Below are positions 7,648 to 15,148 of a DNA stretch of 18,576 nucleotides, piece by piece (positions within the stretch are counted from its first letter, which is position 1; each line of letters starts with the position of its first letter). The translations under genes and the position numbers were made by a program. The notes below the pieces were generated by a model. It did no database searches. It worked only from the letters and a program-made list of their open reading frames with translations, and was not told the DNA's origin. Origin of the DNA: Gemmatimonadota bacterium (GTDB taxonomy: Bacteria; Latescibacterota; UBA2968; UBA8231); NCBI GenBank assembly GCA_002712305.1, contig PATE01000088.1, positions 1 to 18,576 on the forward strand. The letters run 5' to 3'.

Positions 7648-8538
7648 ATGGCCGCTGAGCCTTGGCGTTACGAGAAACTGACCTGGCCCGACATCAACGA
7701 TGCCGTAGAAGCTGAAAAGGTCATCATCGTTCCCGTGGGTTCGACGGAGCAGCACGGCCCCCATCTGCCACTGGATGTAGATGTTGTCTGCCCGCGAGGC
7801 ATGGCCGAAGAAGCGGCCAAACTGATCCCCAACGACGTGTTGGTCATGCCCGCCTTCATCCATGGCTACACGGCCCACGTGATGGATTTCCCGGGTACCG
7901 TCAATGTGGATTGGGAGAACTTCATCAAGTGCAATGTGGATGTCGGCAAGAGCCTGGCCTATCACGGCTTCAAGAAGATCATCTTCCTGAATGGCCACGG
8001 CTCCAACTCACCCAACCTGGATCTGGCCGCCCGTAGAGTGAATCTCGAAACCGACGCCGAATGCATTCACTGCAACTGGTGGTCGCTGCTGACAGTCGAC
8101 CCGGATTTCATGAAGAATTGGCGCGAGAGCAAGTTTCCCGGCGGCTGTGCCCACGCCTGTGAACTGGAGACATCTGTCTATCTCTACTTCGACGAAGACA
8201 ACGTCCGCAAAGAAAAGATGACCGACGGCGACATCGCCTTCCATCAGTACAAGTCGGACTTCCGCTGGGTAGATCTGTTCGCGGCGGGCCCGGGCACGCC
8301 CATCAGCTGGACCGCCTCCTATTCGGATTCCGGCATCCTCGGTCAGGCATCTCTGGCAACGAAAGAGAAGGGTGAAGCCGTTGTGCGGCAGGTCAGCTCG
8401 CAGCTGGCCCGGATGGTCACCGAGTTCCGCAGCCTTCCCAAGCCGCCTCGCGGTGATCATCATGCCACGCCACCCACCATGCCTATGCCATGGAAGGCCG
8501 ACGGGTCACCGGATAGCAGCGGCGACGTGCACGGGTAG
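7648..8538 (+). CDS. Creatininase-family metal-dependent amidohydrolase (copy 2)
   Basis: A 296-residue creatininase-family enzyme. Metal-binding motifs are E34 and H36 in EQHGPHLP, D45 in LDVD, H117 in LNGHGSN, and E172 or E174 in HACELET, preceded by H169. It is longer than copy 1 (246 residues) because of a C-terminal tail rich in proline and histidine (about 265-296), and the two copies differ a good deal, so they probably have different substrates. I prefer ATG 7648 over ATG 7642: the purine-rich AAAGAGGA at 7635-7642 gives normal spacing only to the second ATG. No signal peptide. It is divergent from the PhyH-HEAT gene and 97 bases upstream of an unrecognised 600-residue protein on the same strand, with which it may be co-transcribed. 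The exact amide substrate is not known. Confidence 0.9.
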   Translation: MAAEPWRYEKLTWPDINDAVEAEKVIIVPVGSTEQHGPHLPLDVDVVCPRGMAEEAAKLIPNDVLVMPAFIHGYTAHVMDFPGTVNVDWENFIKCNVDVGKSLAYHGFKKIIFLNGHGSNSPNLDLAARRVNLETDAECIHCNWWSLLTVDPDFMKNWRESKFPGGCAHACELETSVYLYFDEDNVRKEKMTDGDIAFHQYKSDFRWVDLFAAGPGTPISWTASYSDSGILGQASLATKEKGEAVVRQVSSQLARMVTEFRSLPKPPRGDHHATPPTMPMPWKADGSPDSSGDVHG

Positions 8539-8635
8539 CGGCCACTTCAATGCCGCTGCCCCACCCAATGCGTGCTGCGTCTGCAGTTCGGGTATGATCA
8601 CGAATGGATCCACATCCTCGGAGGGGGCATGACCC

Positions 8636-10438
8636 GTGATCCGGCCTAACTCGAGGCAACAAGCGCAGTGGTGGACCAGCAGCCGCCTTCTCCGACTCGG
8701 TGAACCGATCGACTTTCGATTCCACCTGCCCGCAGGTGCCTCAACGAGACCGCTGCACCTATTCGGTCGGTATCTCGAACAGGCACAGCCAGGCGATGCC
8801 TTCGCAGCCGGTGGTGATCTTGCATGGCTCGATACGGTGCCGTCGGAGACCGTCGACCTGGAGTTCGCTGGGAACACGGCATCCTTCGCCTACACGCCGC
8901 CGGAGCCCGGCAACTACCTCGCGCGATGGGGCACCGCGGACGAATCGCTCTATCGCTACTTCAGCGTCGTCGAACACGACTGGATCGTGCTGCGCTTCAG
9001 CACCTTCGGCCCCCTTGAATCAGAACCGACACTCCACGGCACGGGCATCCCTTTGGATTACCGTCTGTCGGCGGCGCAGTTCGATGCCGACGATCCGCTC
9101 TTTCAGACCATGCTTGGACACAGTCGGTCCTATGGCGATGGGCTGATCCCCTTCCTGCCGGACATGCCCTCGACCTTCTCGGTCAGTGACGAGGAGCGCG
9201 ACAAGCTGTATGCGCACCTCATCACGAAGGCACGCTCGGTGATGCCCTTTGCCGATGACATTCGTTCGGCGCGTGTGGAAATGAACCATCCCGTCGATCC
9301 CGGCTACACGACAACGCTTTCGCGGCTGGGTATCCATGACCACTGTGGCCTGCAAGAGGCCAACGCGGAACCGTGGCTTGGGATGCCCGAGTTTCCCTAC
9401 TTCTCATCGGAAGTTGACTGCCGGAAGCCGAGTCAGAAGGCGAAGGGGCAGATCGTGGCGCATCAATGGGACTTCTGCGGGGGATTCCATTTTACCGGGC
9501 CCGTCAGTTGGCACTTCAAGGTGGCCGAGGGTGATTGGGCCAAGGCCGAGCAGTGCCTGCGCCACGGGATGGAGGAATTCGAGCACCTCGCGGCGATGAG
9601 CGGCCATCCCGCATTTGTGCATCCCCTGTATGACGGTGTGCTCCCGCCGGGTTATCCCGATGACGGCGTTCTGGACGCGGGTTATCCCAATCCGAGTTTC
9701 CGCTACGACCTCGCTGATCACGGAACCGGCTCGATGCACGCGTTTGTGCAACGCTATCAGCAGTTCATGGCCTTCGAAATGCCCAAGGCGCACAAGGTTG
9801 TTTTCGCCCGATCGATCGATGTCGCCGACTACTACATTCGGCATTTCGAAAAAACACCGCGCACCGTGTTCGTCAGTCGGACAGACCACATCGACTATGA
9901 CAAATGGTGGCTCTGCACCTGGTGCAACGAGTCTCGTCTCGTGCCGGGCGGCGAGCTTCCGTGGGACACACCCATTTCGCCCCTTCACGCCAAACGAGAC
10001 GCATCACAAAGGATGTTCAAGGATCCGTTGTCGTGTGAATACATCCAGGTGGAAGATGCGAAACGGTCCATGCGTTTTGAGTACGCATGTCCCCATCCGA
10101 TCTGGTGGTTTGACTACACAGAAGAAGAACGAGTGCCGCAAGGCAGCACGATCACGGCCACCAGGACACCGGACGTACAGATCACACGATCTGAATGGAT
10201 TCGAACGAATGACGAGTGGAGTTTGACGCTGAAGATGCATTCGGCCGTCACCTTCGCCGACTATGCCATCGCCCTTTGGGACATGCCCGACGGATTCGAC
10301 GGAAATACGGAGAGTGTTCGGTCCGATGCGAAGGAGTGCATCGTCGCGTGGAACAGGATAGGGGCCCATCGTCTCATACTTGTGTTCGACCTCGTGCCGG
10401 AGATGGAACTGCACGTGACGATCACCGCCGATTCTTAG
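8636..10438 (+). CDS. Unrecognised 600-residue protein, three-part layout
   Basis: I do not recognise this family. The start is GTG 8636, well supported by GGAGGGGG at 8620-8627 and an in-frame TGA just upstream. Residues about 18-112 look like a beta-sandwich: alternating hydrophobic strands ending in PGNYLARWGT and YRYFSVVEHD, as in Ig-like domains attached to sugar enzymes. The middle (about 115-435) is rich in His, Asp, Trp and Cys, with clusters HDHCG (234-238), HQWDFCGGFHF (276-286), a near-repeat DGVLPPGYP / DGVLDAGYP (333-341, 343-351) and SRTDHIDYDKWW (414-425). These look like an enzyme active site, perhaps metal-binding. The C-terminal part (about 470-600) again looks like beta strands. 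No signal peptide or membrane segment is seen. A carbohydrate-active enzyme is possible but unproven. It follows a creatininase-family gene and is convergent, with a 10-base gap, with a methyltransferase. Confidence 0.8.
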   Translation: MIRPNSRQQAQWWTSSRLLRLGEPIDFRFHLPAGASTRPLHLFGRYLEQAQPGDAFAAGGDLAWLDTVPSETVDLEFAGNTASFAYTPPEPGNYLARWGTADESLYRYFSVVEHDWIVLRFSTFGPLESEPTLHGTGIPLDYRLSAAQFDADDPLFQTMLGHSRSYGDGLIPFLPDMPSTFSVSDEERDKLYAHLITKARSVMPFADDIRSARVEMNHPVDPGYTTTLSRLGIHDHCGLQEANAEPWLGMPEFPYFSSEVDCRKPSQKAKGQIVAHQWDFCGGFHFTGPVSWHFKVAEGDWAKAEQCLRHGMEEFEHLAAMSGHPAFVHPLYDGVLPPGYPDDGVLDAGYPNPSFRYDLADHGTGSMHAFVQRYQQFMAFEMPKAHKVVFARSIDVADYYIRHFEKTPRTVFVSRTDHIDYDKWWLCTWCNESRLVPGGELPWDTPISPLHAKRDASQRMFKDPLSCEYIQVEDAKRSMRFEYACPHPIWWFDYTEEERVPQGSTITATRTPDVQITRSEWIRTNDEWSLTLKMHSAVTFADYAIALWDMPDGFDGNTESVRSDAKECIVAWNRIGAHRLILVFDLVPEMELHVTITADS

Positions 10439-10448
10439 TCGGAGTCGG

Positions 10449-11060
10449 CTATTTCCTGCAAATCATCAGAAACACAGGAAAGGAGCGTGCCTTGCCATCC
10501 ACCTCCTTCTCGATGGAATAGCAGATCTCTGAGTCGACGTCAGTGAATCCAATCCGTTCGAGTGTGCTCTTCAGTTGCTGCTGGTCGAAGCCGTGATGGC
10601 CGTGGAACTCCCCGCTGTGGAAAGACCCATCTTCCTTGTTCAGGTCAGCGACGCAGAGATACCCGCCTTCGCTCAACATGCTGTGGAAGATCTGCAGAAT
10701 GCGATCGGTATCGTCGATGTGGTGCAAGGTCAGCATGGAGTAGATCAGCTGGAAGGGCGTCTCCGGCGCGGCCTCTTCCATGAGATCAAGCTGCAGGTGA
10801 TTCATGTGGGTGGCACCAGCAGCCTGGATCTTTTCCTCCACCACCTCGAGCATCCCCACCGAACTGTCGGCCAGCGCGATCTGCCCTAGCTCGTCGCGCA
10901 GACAGAAACTCAGCAGGCCCGTGCCACAGCCGTATTCGAAACCGCTCATATCCCGGGTCAGCTTCACCTTGCTTCTGATGAGATCGGCCACCGCTTGAGC
11001 CCGTTCGGCTTTTTCAGGTGTGTCCCAGGTCCTGGCTTTGACGTCGAAGTTTGTTGTCAT
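10449..11060 (-). CDS. Class I SAM-dependent methyltransferase
   Basis: A 203-residue small-molecule methyltransferase with the Rossmann-type SAM fold. Motif I is EYGCGTGLLS (residues 42-51), the ribose-binding acidic residue is D65 (LADSS), and the motif II/post II region is IYSMLTLHHIDD (106-117). The C-terminal end (IGFTDVDSE, then FPVFLMICRK) is of the UbiE/Coq5-like Methyltransf_11/25 type. The start ATG 11060 has a clear ribosome binding site, AGGGAA, just upstream. It lies 21 bases after the GH32 gene on the same strand and is probably the last gene of that transcription unit. It runs convergent with the 600-residue gene, the two stops being 10 bases apart with no visible terminator between them. 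Acceptor substrate unknown. Confidence 0.92.
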   Translation of the reverse strand: MTTNFDVKARTWDTPEKAERAQAVADLIRSKVKLTRDMSGFEYGCGTGLLSFCLRDELGQIALADSSVGMLEVVEEKIQAAGATHMNHLQLDLMEEAAPETPFQLIYSMLTLHHIDDTDRILQIFHSMLSEGGYLCVADLNKEDGSFHSGEFHGHHGFDQQQLKSTLERIGFTDVDSEICYSIEKEVDGKARSFPVFLMICRK

Positions 11061-11081
11061 GGTTCCCTACCGTGTTTTGGC

Positions 11082-12671
11082 CTATAGGAAGACACGTTCC
11101 ATCGCCCACGCCTGAAGCTTGCTGCAGACGGCACGGTGGCCTCGGGCCTCGATGGAAAATCCGACACTGTCAGCTCCCGCCGGGTAGACGCGAGTCAGAC
11201 AGGCGCTCTGTCCATTGACGAAGACCTCCACGATGCTGCGATCGACGAAGATCCGCAGTTCGAGGGGTTCACCTTCCAAGTAGGGGAAGAAGCAGCTCTG
11301 CGGTTGGTTGATGTCGCCCTGCTCCCCGATCGTGGAGAAGGTCGGGTCGAGGGTGATCATACTGTCGCGGACACTCCAGCTGCGATTGGCGAAGTCCTTG
11401 CCCACGTCGCGGTGAAAGTTCACAGCCGTGTATTCCGACTTGTCATCGGCGCGCAGCACGTTGAGCCGGATGTAACGAGCCTCCCCAGGATCGATCGTGG
11501 CCACGATCTCCATCGCGTCACCTCGTACCTGATCGACCACGACCTCCTGGTTGGCGGGCAACTCGATGTCCGACAGCTCGACAGCCTCCTCTCGTAGCGA
11601 CTCTACATCACCCGCCGGTTCCATCAGCAGGCGATCATCTTCGCCCAGCGTGTAGCGACGCGGCAGCGACATGATCTGCGCCCAGCCATCCTGCGGTCGG
11701 CCTTCTGTGACATTGTAGATACAGTAAACGCCACCGGTGCCATCCGGATACGCCGATGGCGCGTGAATGCTGCCACTGCCCTGCCGACCCGAATTCAGAT
11801 ACCCACCCCGACGGGCGACGAACTTCTGCCGTGACCGGTCGTAGTCGCCGATGACGAACATGGCGCTGTGCACGTGGCTGAATGTGAGCAGGATGTGCCG
11901 ATTACCGATGGGCCAGAAATAGGGACACGAGCCGTCGTCACCGGAGAATCCGAACAGATCATTCTCCATGAACTCCCCCATATAGACCCAGCTCTCGAGG
12001 TCGGAAGAACGATACAGATGATCCACCATCCGACCGGGTGTCAGGTCTTCGAAGCCCACCTTGTTGTGAGCGTGGGGTTCGGCGAGAGGATTGATGCCGT
12101 CGGCCCATCCCCCGCACAGTACGTAGTAGAAGTCGCCGTCCTTCCAGATGCAGGGATCGTAGACCTGGTGAGGTCGGCCGAGTTCGTCATAGTCGATGTT
12201 GGGGATCACCGCCTTACCCGTGACGGTCTCCCAATTGAGCAGAAGCGGATCGTCGGATACGGCCACCATCAAGCCCGCCGCGCTCTGGTGACCATAATAG
12301 GCGGCGATCACCCGATCCTCCTCTACGAAGCACGTGCCAGAAAAACTGTTCTCTTCGGTGTCGGGGTAGATGGCGTAGGGCAGATCCCGCCAGTGGATGA
12401 GATCCTCGCTGACCGCGTGACCCCAGTGGACCCGCCCCTCATCGGGAGAGCCCTGATAGAAGAGGTGCCACTTCCCCTGCCAGTAGCACAGACCATTTGG
12501 ATCGTTCAGCCCATTTTCTGGCGGGCTGAAGTGATAGAATGGGCGGTAGCGATCTCTTTCTTTGCCTTGGCGTGATTCGGCGAATCGCTTCAGCAAAACA
12601 TTGTCTTGTAGTTCCTGCTGTTGAGTGGCGCGGTCGGAGCTGAACGTTTGTCGTGGCGTACGGGATTTCAC
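11082..12671 (-). CDS. Glycoside hydrolase family 32-like protein (fructosidase type) with altered acid/base motif
   Basis: A 529-residue GH32-type enzyme; the family cleaves beta-fructosyl bonds (sucrose, levan, inulin). The N-terminal five-bladed propeller has the nucleophile motif NDPNG (D57), WGHAVSEDLIHW, FSGTC, and D172 in YDPCIW where most members have RDP. The usual acid/base motif ECP reads SCP here (S248-C249-P250 in DGSCPYFWPIG), so the catalytic glutamate appears replaced; D245 or D246 is nearby. The C-terminal beta-sandwich is typical (RIFVDRSIVEVFVNG, about 473-487). The start is GTG 12671, with GGAG seven bases before it, overlapping the stop of the upstream cytochrome c'-like gene as GTGA. 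There is no signal peptide, so it is probably cytoplasmic. It lies downstream of a sulfatase and an OPT-like membrane protein, which suggests a role in using an imported sugar. The fold is sure; fructosidase activity is not. Confidence 0.88.
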   Translation of the reverse strand: MKSRTPRQTFSSDRATQQQELQDNVLLKRFAESRQGKERDRYRPFYHFSPPENGLNDPNGLCYWQGKWHLFYQGSPDEGRVHWGHAVSEDLIHWRDLPYAIYPDTEENSFSGTCFVEEDRVIAAYYGHQSAAGLMVAVSDDPLLLNWETVTGKAVIPNIDYDELGRPHQVYDPCIWKDGDFYYVLCGGWADGINPLAEPHAHNKVGFEDLTPGRMVDHLYRSSDLESWVYMGEFMENDLFGFSGDDGSCPYFWPIGNRHILLTFSHVHSAMFVIGDYDRSRQKFVARRGGYLNSGRQGSGSIHAPSAYPDGTGGVYCIYNVTEGRPQDGWAQIMSLPRRYTLGEDDRLLMEPAGDVESLREEAVELSDIELPANQEVVVDQVRGDAMEIVATIDPGEARYIRLNVLRADDKSEYTAVNFHRDVGKDFANRSWSVRDSMITLDPTFSTIGEQGDINQPQSCFFPYLEGEPLELRIFVDRSIVEVFVNGQSACLTRVYPAGADSVGFSIEARGHRAVCSKLQAWAMERVFL

Positions 12672-13024
12672 AGCGCGTCTCCAGAGCGGGGATTTTGTGG
12701 AAGCATAGTGATACCTCGAGTGGCTTCCAGATACCCCGCCCAGTCCATCCAGATCGCCGGCAACGCTTCAGTGTGTCCCGCACTCACCGGCGCCTTGAAG
12801 GCGCTCTCGATGAGGCTGCCAGCCAGTTCAAGGGATTGCGCATGGACGCCGATGTTGTCGGTGAGGGGCAGTCCATTCTTCAGAATGTCGCTGATGGCAC
12901 CCATGCCGGCGCCGATCGATTTCATCACCTTCTGACGATACTTGACGTGGGCAACATCTTCCTGTGCCAGGCTTGTGCCGGCCATCGTGGCGATGGTGGC
13001 CAGGATCAATACAATCACTCTCAT
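12668..13024 (-). CDS. Cytochrome c'-like protein lacking the haem-binding C-terminus
   Basis: A 118-residue exported protein whose mature part matches the first three helices of cytochrome c' (Cytochrom_C_2). Residues 1-20 are a signal peptide (MRVIVLILA..., cleavage likely after SLA). Then come YRQKVMKSIGAGMGAI, the helix with NIGVHAQSLELAGSLI, and PAIWMDWAGYLEA, all in family order. Cytochromes c' are periplasmic, about 125-130 residues when mature, and attach haem through a CxxCH near the C-terminus. Here the reading frame ends about 30 residues early and no CxxCH appears in any of the three minus-strand frames downstream, so the haem helix has been lost. The start ATG 13024 has GAAGGA upstream. 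Its stop overlaps the GTG start of the GH32 gene. It may be a decaying gene, or a shortened form that no longer binds haem covalently. Confidence 0.7.
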   Translation of the reverse strand: MRVIVLILATIATMAGTSLAQEDVAHVKYRQKVMKSIGAGMGAISDILKNGLPLTDNIGVHAQSLELAGSLIESAFKAPVSAGHTEALPAIWMDWAGYLEATRGITMLPQNPRSGDAL

Positions 13025-13089
13025 CGTTCTATGTCCTTCGTTTCTCAGACCTCTTGCACCGCGTGGAGACCAGCAACCATCGTCTTCCG

Positions 13090-13115
13090 GTAGCGCAGGC
13101 GTCAAGCAACGCTAC
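13090..13115. repeat. 6-bp inverted repeat downstream of the membrane-protein gene
   Basis: GTAGCG at 13090-13095 and CGCTAC at 13110-13115 pair perfectly across a 14-base loop in the 104-base gap between the OPT-like gene and the cytochrome c'-like gene. It could weakly terminate or stabilise the mRNA. No T-run follows on the minus strand. Confidence 0.2.
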
Positions 13116-13128
13116 GACCCGGCGCTGA

Positions 13129-15075
13129 TCAACCGAAGAAGATCCCCCTCAACGTATTGCCTTCCATGCCGGTCACGTAGTCAACGCCCACCCAGAAGCC
13201 GCCGACACAGGCCTCTCCCAGAATCAGCCCGAGGAACATGGGCCGCAGGCGCCGGAACAGGGGAGGACCACCGTATTTCATGATGACCGACTTGAGCAAC
13301 ATCGCCAGGAAGACGCTGAACCACATGCCACCAAAGACGCAGCTGACCGGGTAGCCCAGCGGGTGGAAGGGCCACCAGACAAAGCGATGCTGAGCGATCA
13401 TAAGCGCCCCCATCACCACCGCCCCAATGCCGGTGTGGGTCCAACCCATCCAGTTCGGACCGGCCGGCTCACCGAGATTGAAGGCCATGAATCGGAAGGG
13501 ATACTGCGAGACATTGTTGAAGTAGAAACTCGACAGGTTGATGGCGCCGTGCTGGTAGCTCAGATAGATCACCATGGCGATGGAGGCGGAGAGGGTCAGC
13601 GTGATGACGGCGACAATGGCTGCAAAGAGTCGCCGGTGGTGTGCGGCTTTCACCTCAGTGAGCAGTTTCAGCCCATTCGCACAGGCACTCATCATCAGGA
13701 TCAGCGTGTCGACACTCCAGGCATAACAGATCGCCAGGGCCCCCAGGCCTTTGGCGCCGACCGCTGAAGAGCCGATACCAGAAATGATGAAGTCGGGAGG
13801 ATTGGTCGGCGGGAACATGTTGGCCACGCCGCCCTGGGCGACGGTGCGTGAGATGGCGATGAAGATGATGAAGGCGACGCCCAGCAGCAGGGGCACCAGC
13901 AGTGGCGGCATGCCCGTCGCCACCAGCCAGACACCCATGACCAGCAGACCCACCATGGTACCCAGGACGGCGCGGCGGTAGGAGATGATCTCGTCGTCGT
14001 CATTGACATCCTCTGCATCCAAGAGGGCCTTGCGGAACACGTCTCGCAGGTGATGACGACCGATCCACAGGGTGCCGATGACCAGCACAATCATGCCGCC
14101 CATGGCCTCGTGAATGATGTCGGGCTCCGTGTATTGGGAGTAAGCGCCCATGGCGTCTTCCTTGTCGCCCCATCCGACCAGTCCCCACAGGCCACGCTGC
14201 ACGGTGGTGAGCAGGTAGAAGAAACACAGACCCGCAGCGATGTTGACGGGCACGAAGTACGAGAAGCCGACCATGGATGCACTCAGGGTCAACTGAATCG
14301 AGGCCATCCCACGCAGAATGGGGATGCTTGGCAGATTGGCAACGACGGTGGGCACAAACTCGAAGTAGTTGTGGAGTGCGTTGATCGATCCCATGGTGAA
14401 GGGAATTGCGAAGCCAGCCCACATCAGGGGATTGCGGAAGAGCGGCTTGATGACGGAATCGCGCTCATCGTCGGCCAGCATGGCTAATGGGAGCTGTACC
14501 ATCGGATAAGCAAGCCGCTCATTCTCCACCCACTGGCGTCGAAGTATGACCATGATGCAGGCCATCGTCAGAAACAGGGCCAGGGCAAAGATCCCCCACC
14601 ACAACAGCGGCTTGGCCCACGCCTCCCAGGGGATATGTCCCGCAGGACTGCCCTCGTAGAACTGCCAGAGGGCCTGTCGTCCTTGAGGCAAGATCTGACT
14701 TGGCAGGTGAGGCTGTACGACAGCTGCCCAGTCGTTCTCTGGCGTCGCGTAGTACTCGGCCCCCGTGAGGACGGGTAGGATCTGGCTGGAGAAGCCCCGC
14801 CCAGTCAGCGTATTTGCCAGCAGAATAATGAAGTAGGCGACGGCCAGTTCGCCGCGCGACAGGCTCCACGGTCGATGCACCCAGCGCACGAACGTGTTCA
14901 GGATGGCTACGAGGAGGAAGAAGACGACAATGGCGCCAGGGGTCCAGTTCCAGGTGGCCAGCCCCGAACCCTTGATGATCATGTCATTGTAGGTGGACGC
15001 GACACCAAGAAAGACGGCCCCAGACAGACCGATGAGGAGGGCGCGGCCGCTGGCGCCGCGTTCCTTCAGTTGCAC
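13129..15075 (-). CDS. Polytopic membrane protein, OPT-like (DUF6785 type)
   Basis: A 648-residue integral membrane protein with roughly a dozen or more hydrophobic helices (for example residues about 12-27, 47-65, 79-92, 160-181, and a clear pair near 375-410). It resembles the large uncharacterised membrane proteins annotated DUF6784/DUF6785 in Planctomycetes and Poribacteria, which look distantly like oligopeptide transporters (OPT). A conserved-looking NERLAYPMVQLPLAM loop follows an early helix, and GGVANMFPPTNPPDF lies between later helices. The name is from memory and the transport role is inferred. The start GTG 15075 is the most upstream start in the frame; its ribosome binding site is poor. 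It sits between a sulfatase (73 bases upstream) and the cytochrome c'-like and GH32 genes downstream on the same strand, so it may import the compound these enzymes act on. Confidence 0.85.
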   Translation of the reverse strand: MQLKERGASGRALLIGLSGAVFLGVASTYNDMIIKGSGLATWNWTPGAIVVFFLLVAILNTFVRWVHRPWSLSRGELAVAYFIILLANTLTGRGFSSQILPVLTGAEYYATPENDWAAVVQPHLPSQILPQGRQALWQFYEGSPAGHIPWEAWAKPLLWWGIFALALFLTMACIMVILRRQWVENERLAYPMVQLPLAMLADDERDSVIKPLFRNPLMWAGFAIPFTMGSINALHNYFEFVPTVVANLPSIPILRGMASIQLTLSASMVGFSYFVPVNIAAGLCFFYLLTTVQRGLWGLVGWGDKEDAMGAYSQYTEPDIIHEAMGGMIVLVIGTLWIGRHHLRDVFRKALLDAEDVNDDDEIISYRRAVLGTMVGLLVMGVWLVATGMPPLLVPLLLGVAFIIFIAISRTVAQGGVANMFPPTNPPDFIISGIGSSAVGAKGLGALAICYAWSVDTLILMMSACANGLKLLTEVKAAHHRRLFAAIVAVITLTLSASIAMVIYLSYQHGAINLSSFYFNNVSQYPFRFMAFNLGEPAGPNWMGWTHTGIGAVVMGALMIAQHRFVWWPFHPLGYPVSCVFGGMWFSVFLAMLLKSVIMKYGGPPLFRRLRPMFLGLILGEACVGGFWVGVDYVTGMEGNTLRGIFFG

Positions 15076-15148
15076 GGTTTTCCCGAACTCACAAGTGGGA
15101 GAACCATGGCAGACGGTTCCGGGGTGCCCCTGAAGATCCGCACCATAC

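Noticed and set aside
8629-8649. A tiny frame starting at ATG 8629, directly after GGAGGGGG (MTRDPA then stop), as a possible leader peptide for the 600-residue gene.
   Set aside because: The ribosome binding site is at better distance from GTG 8636, and six codons with no attenuation structure give no support for a leader.
10439-10448. A shared bidirectional terminator between the convergent 600-residue gene and methyltransferase.
   Set aside because: Only 10 bases separate the stops and no hairpin or T-run is seen there.
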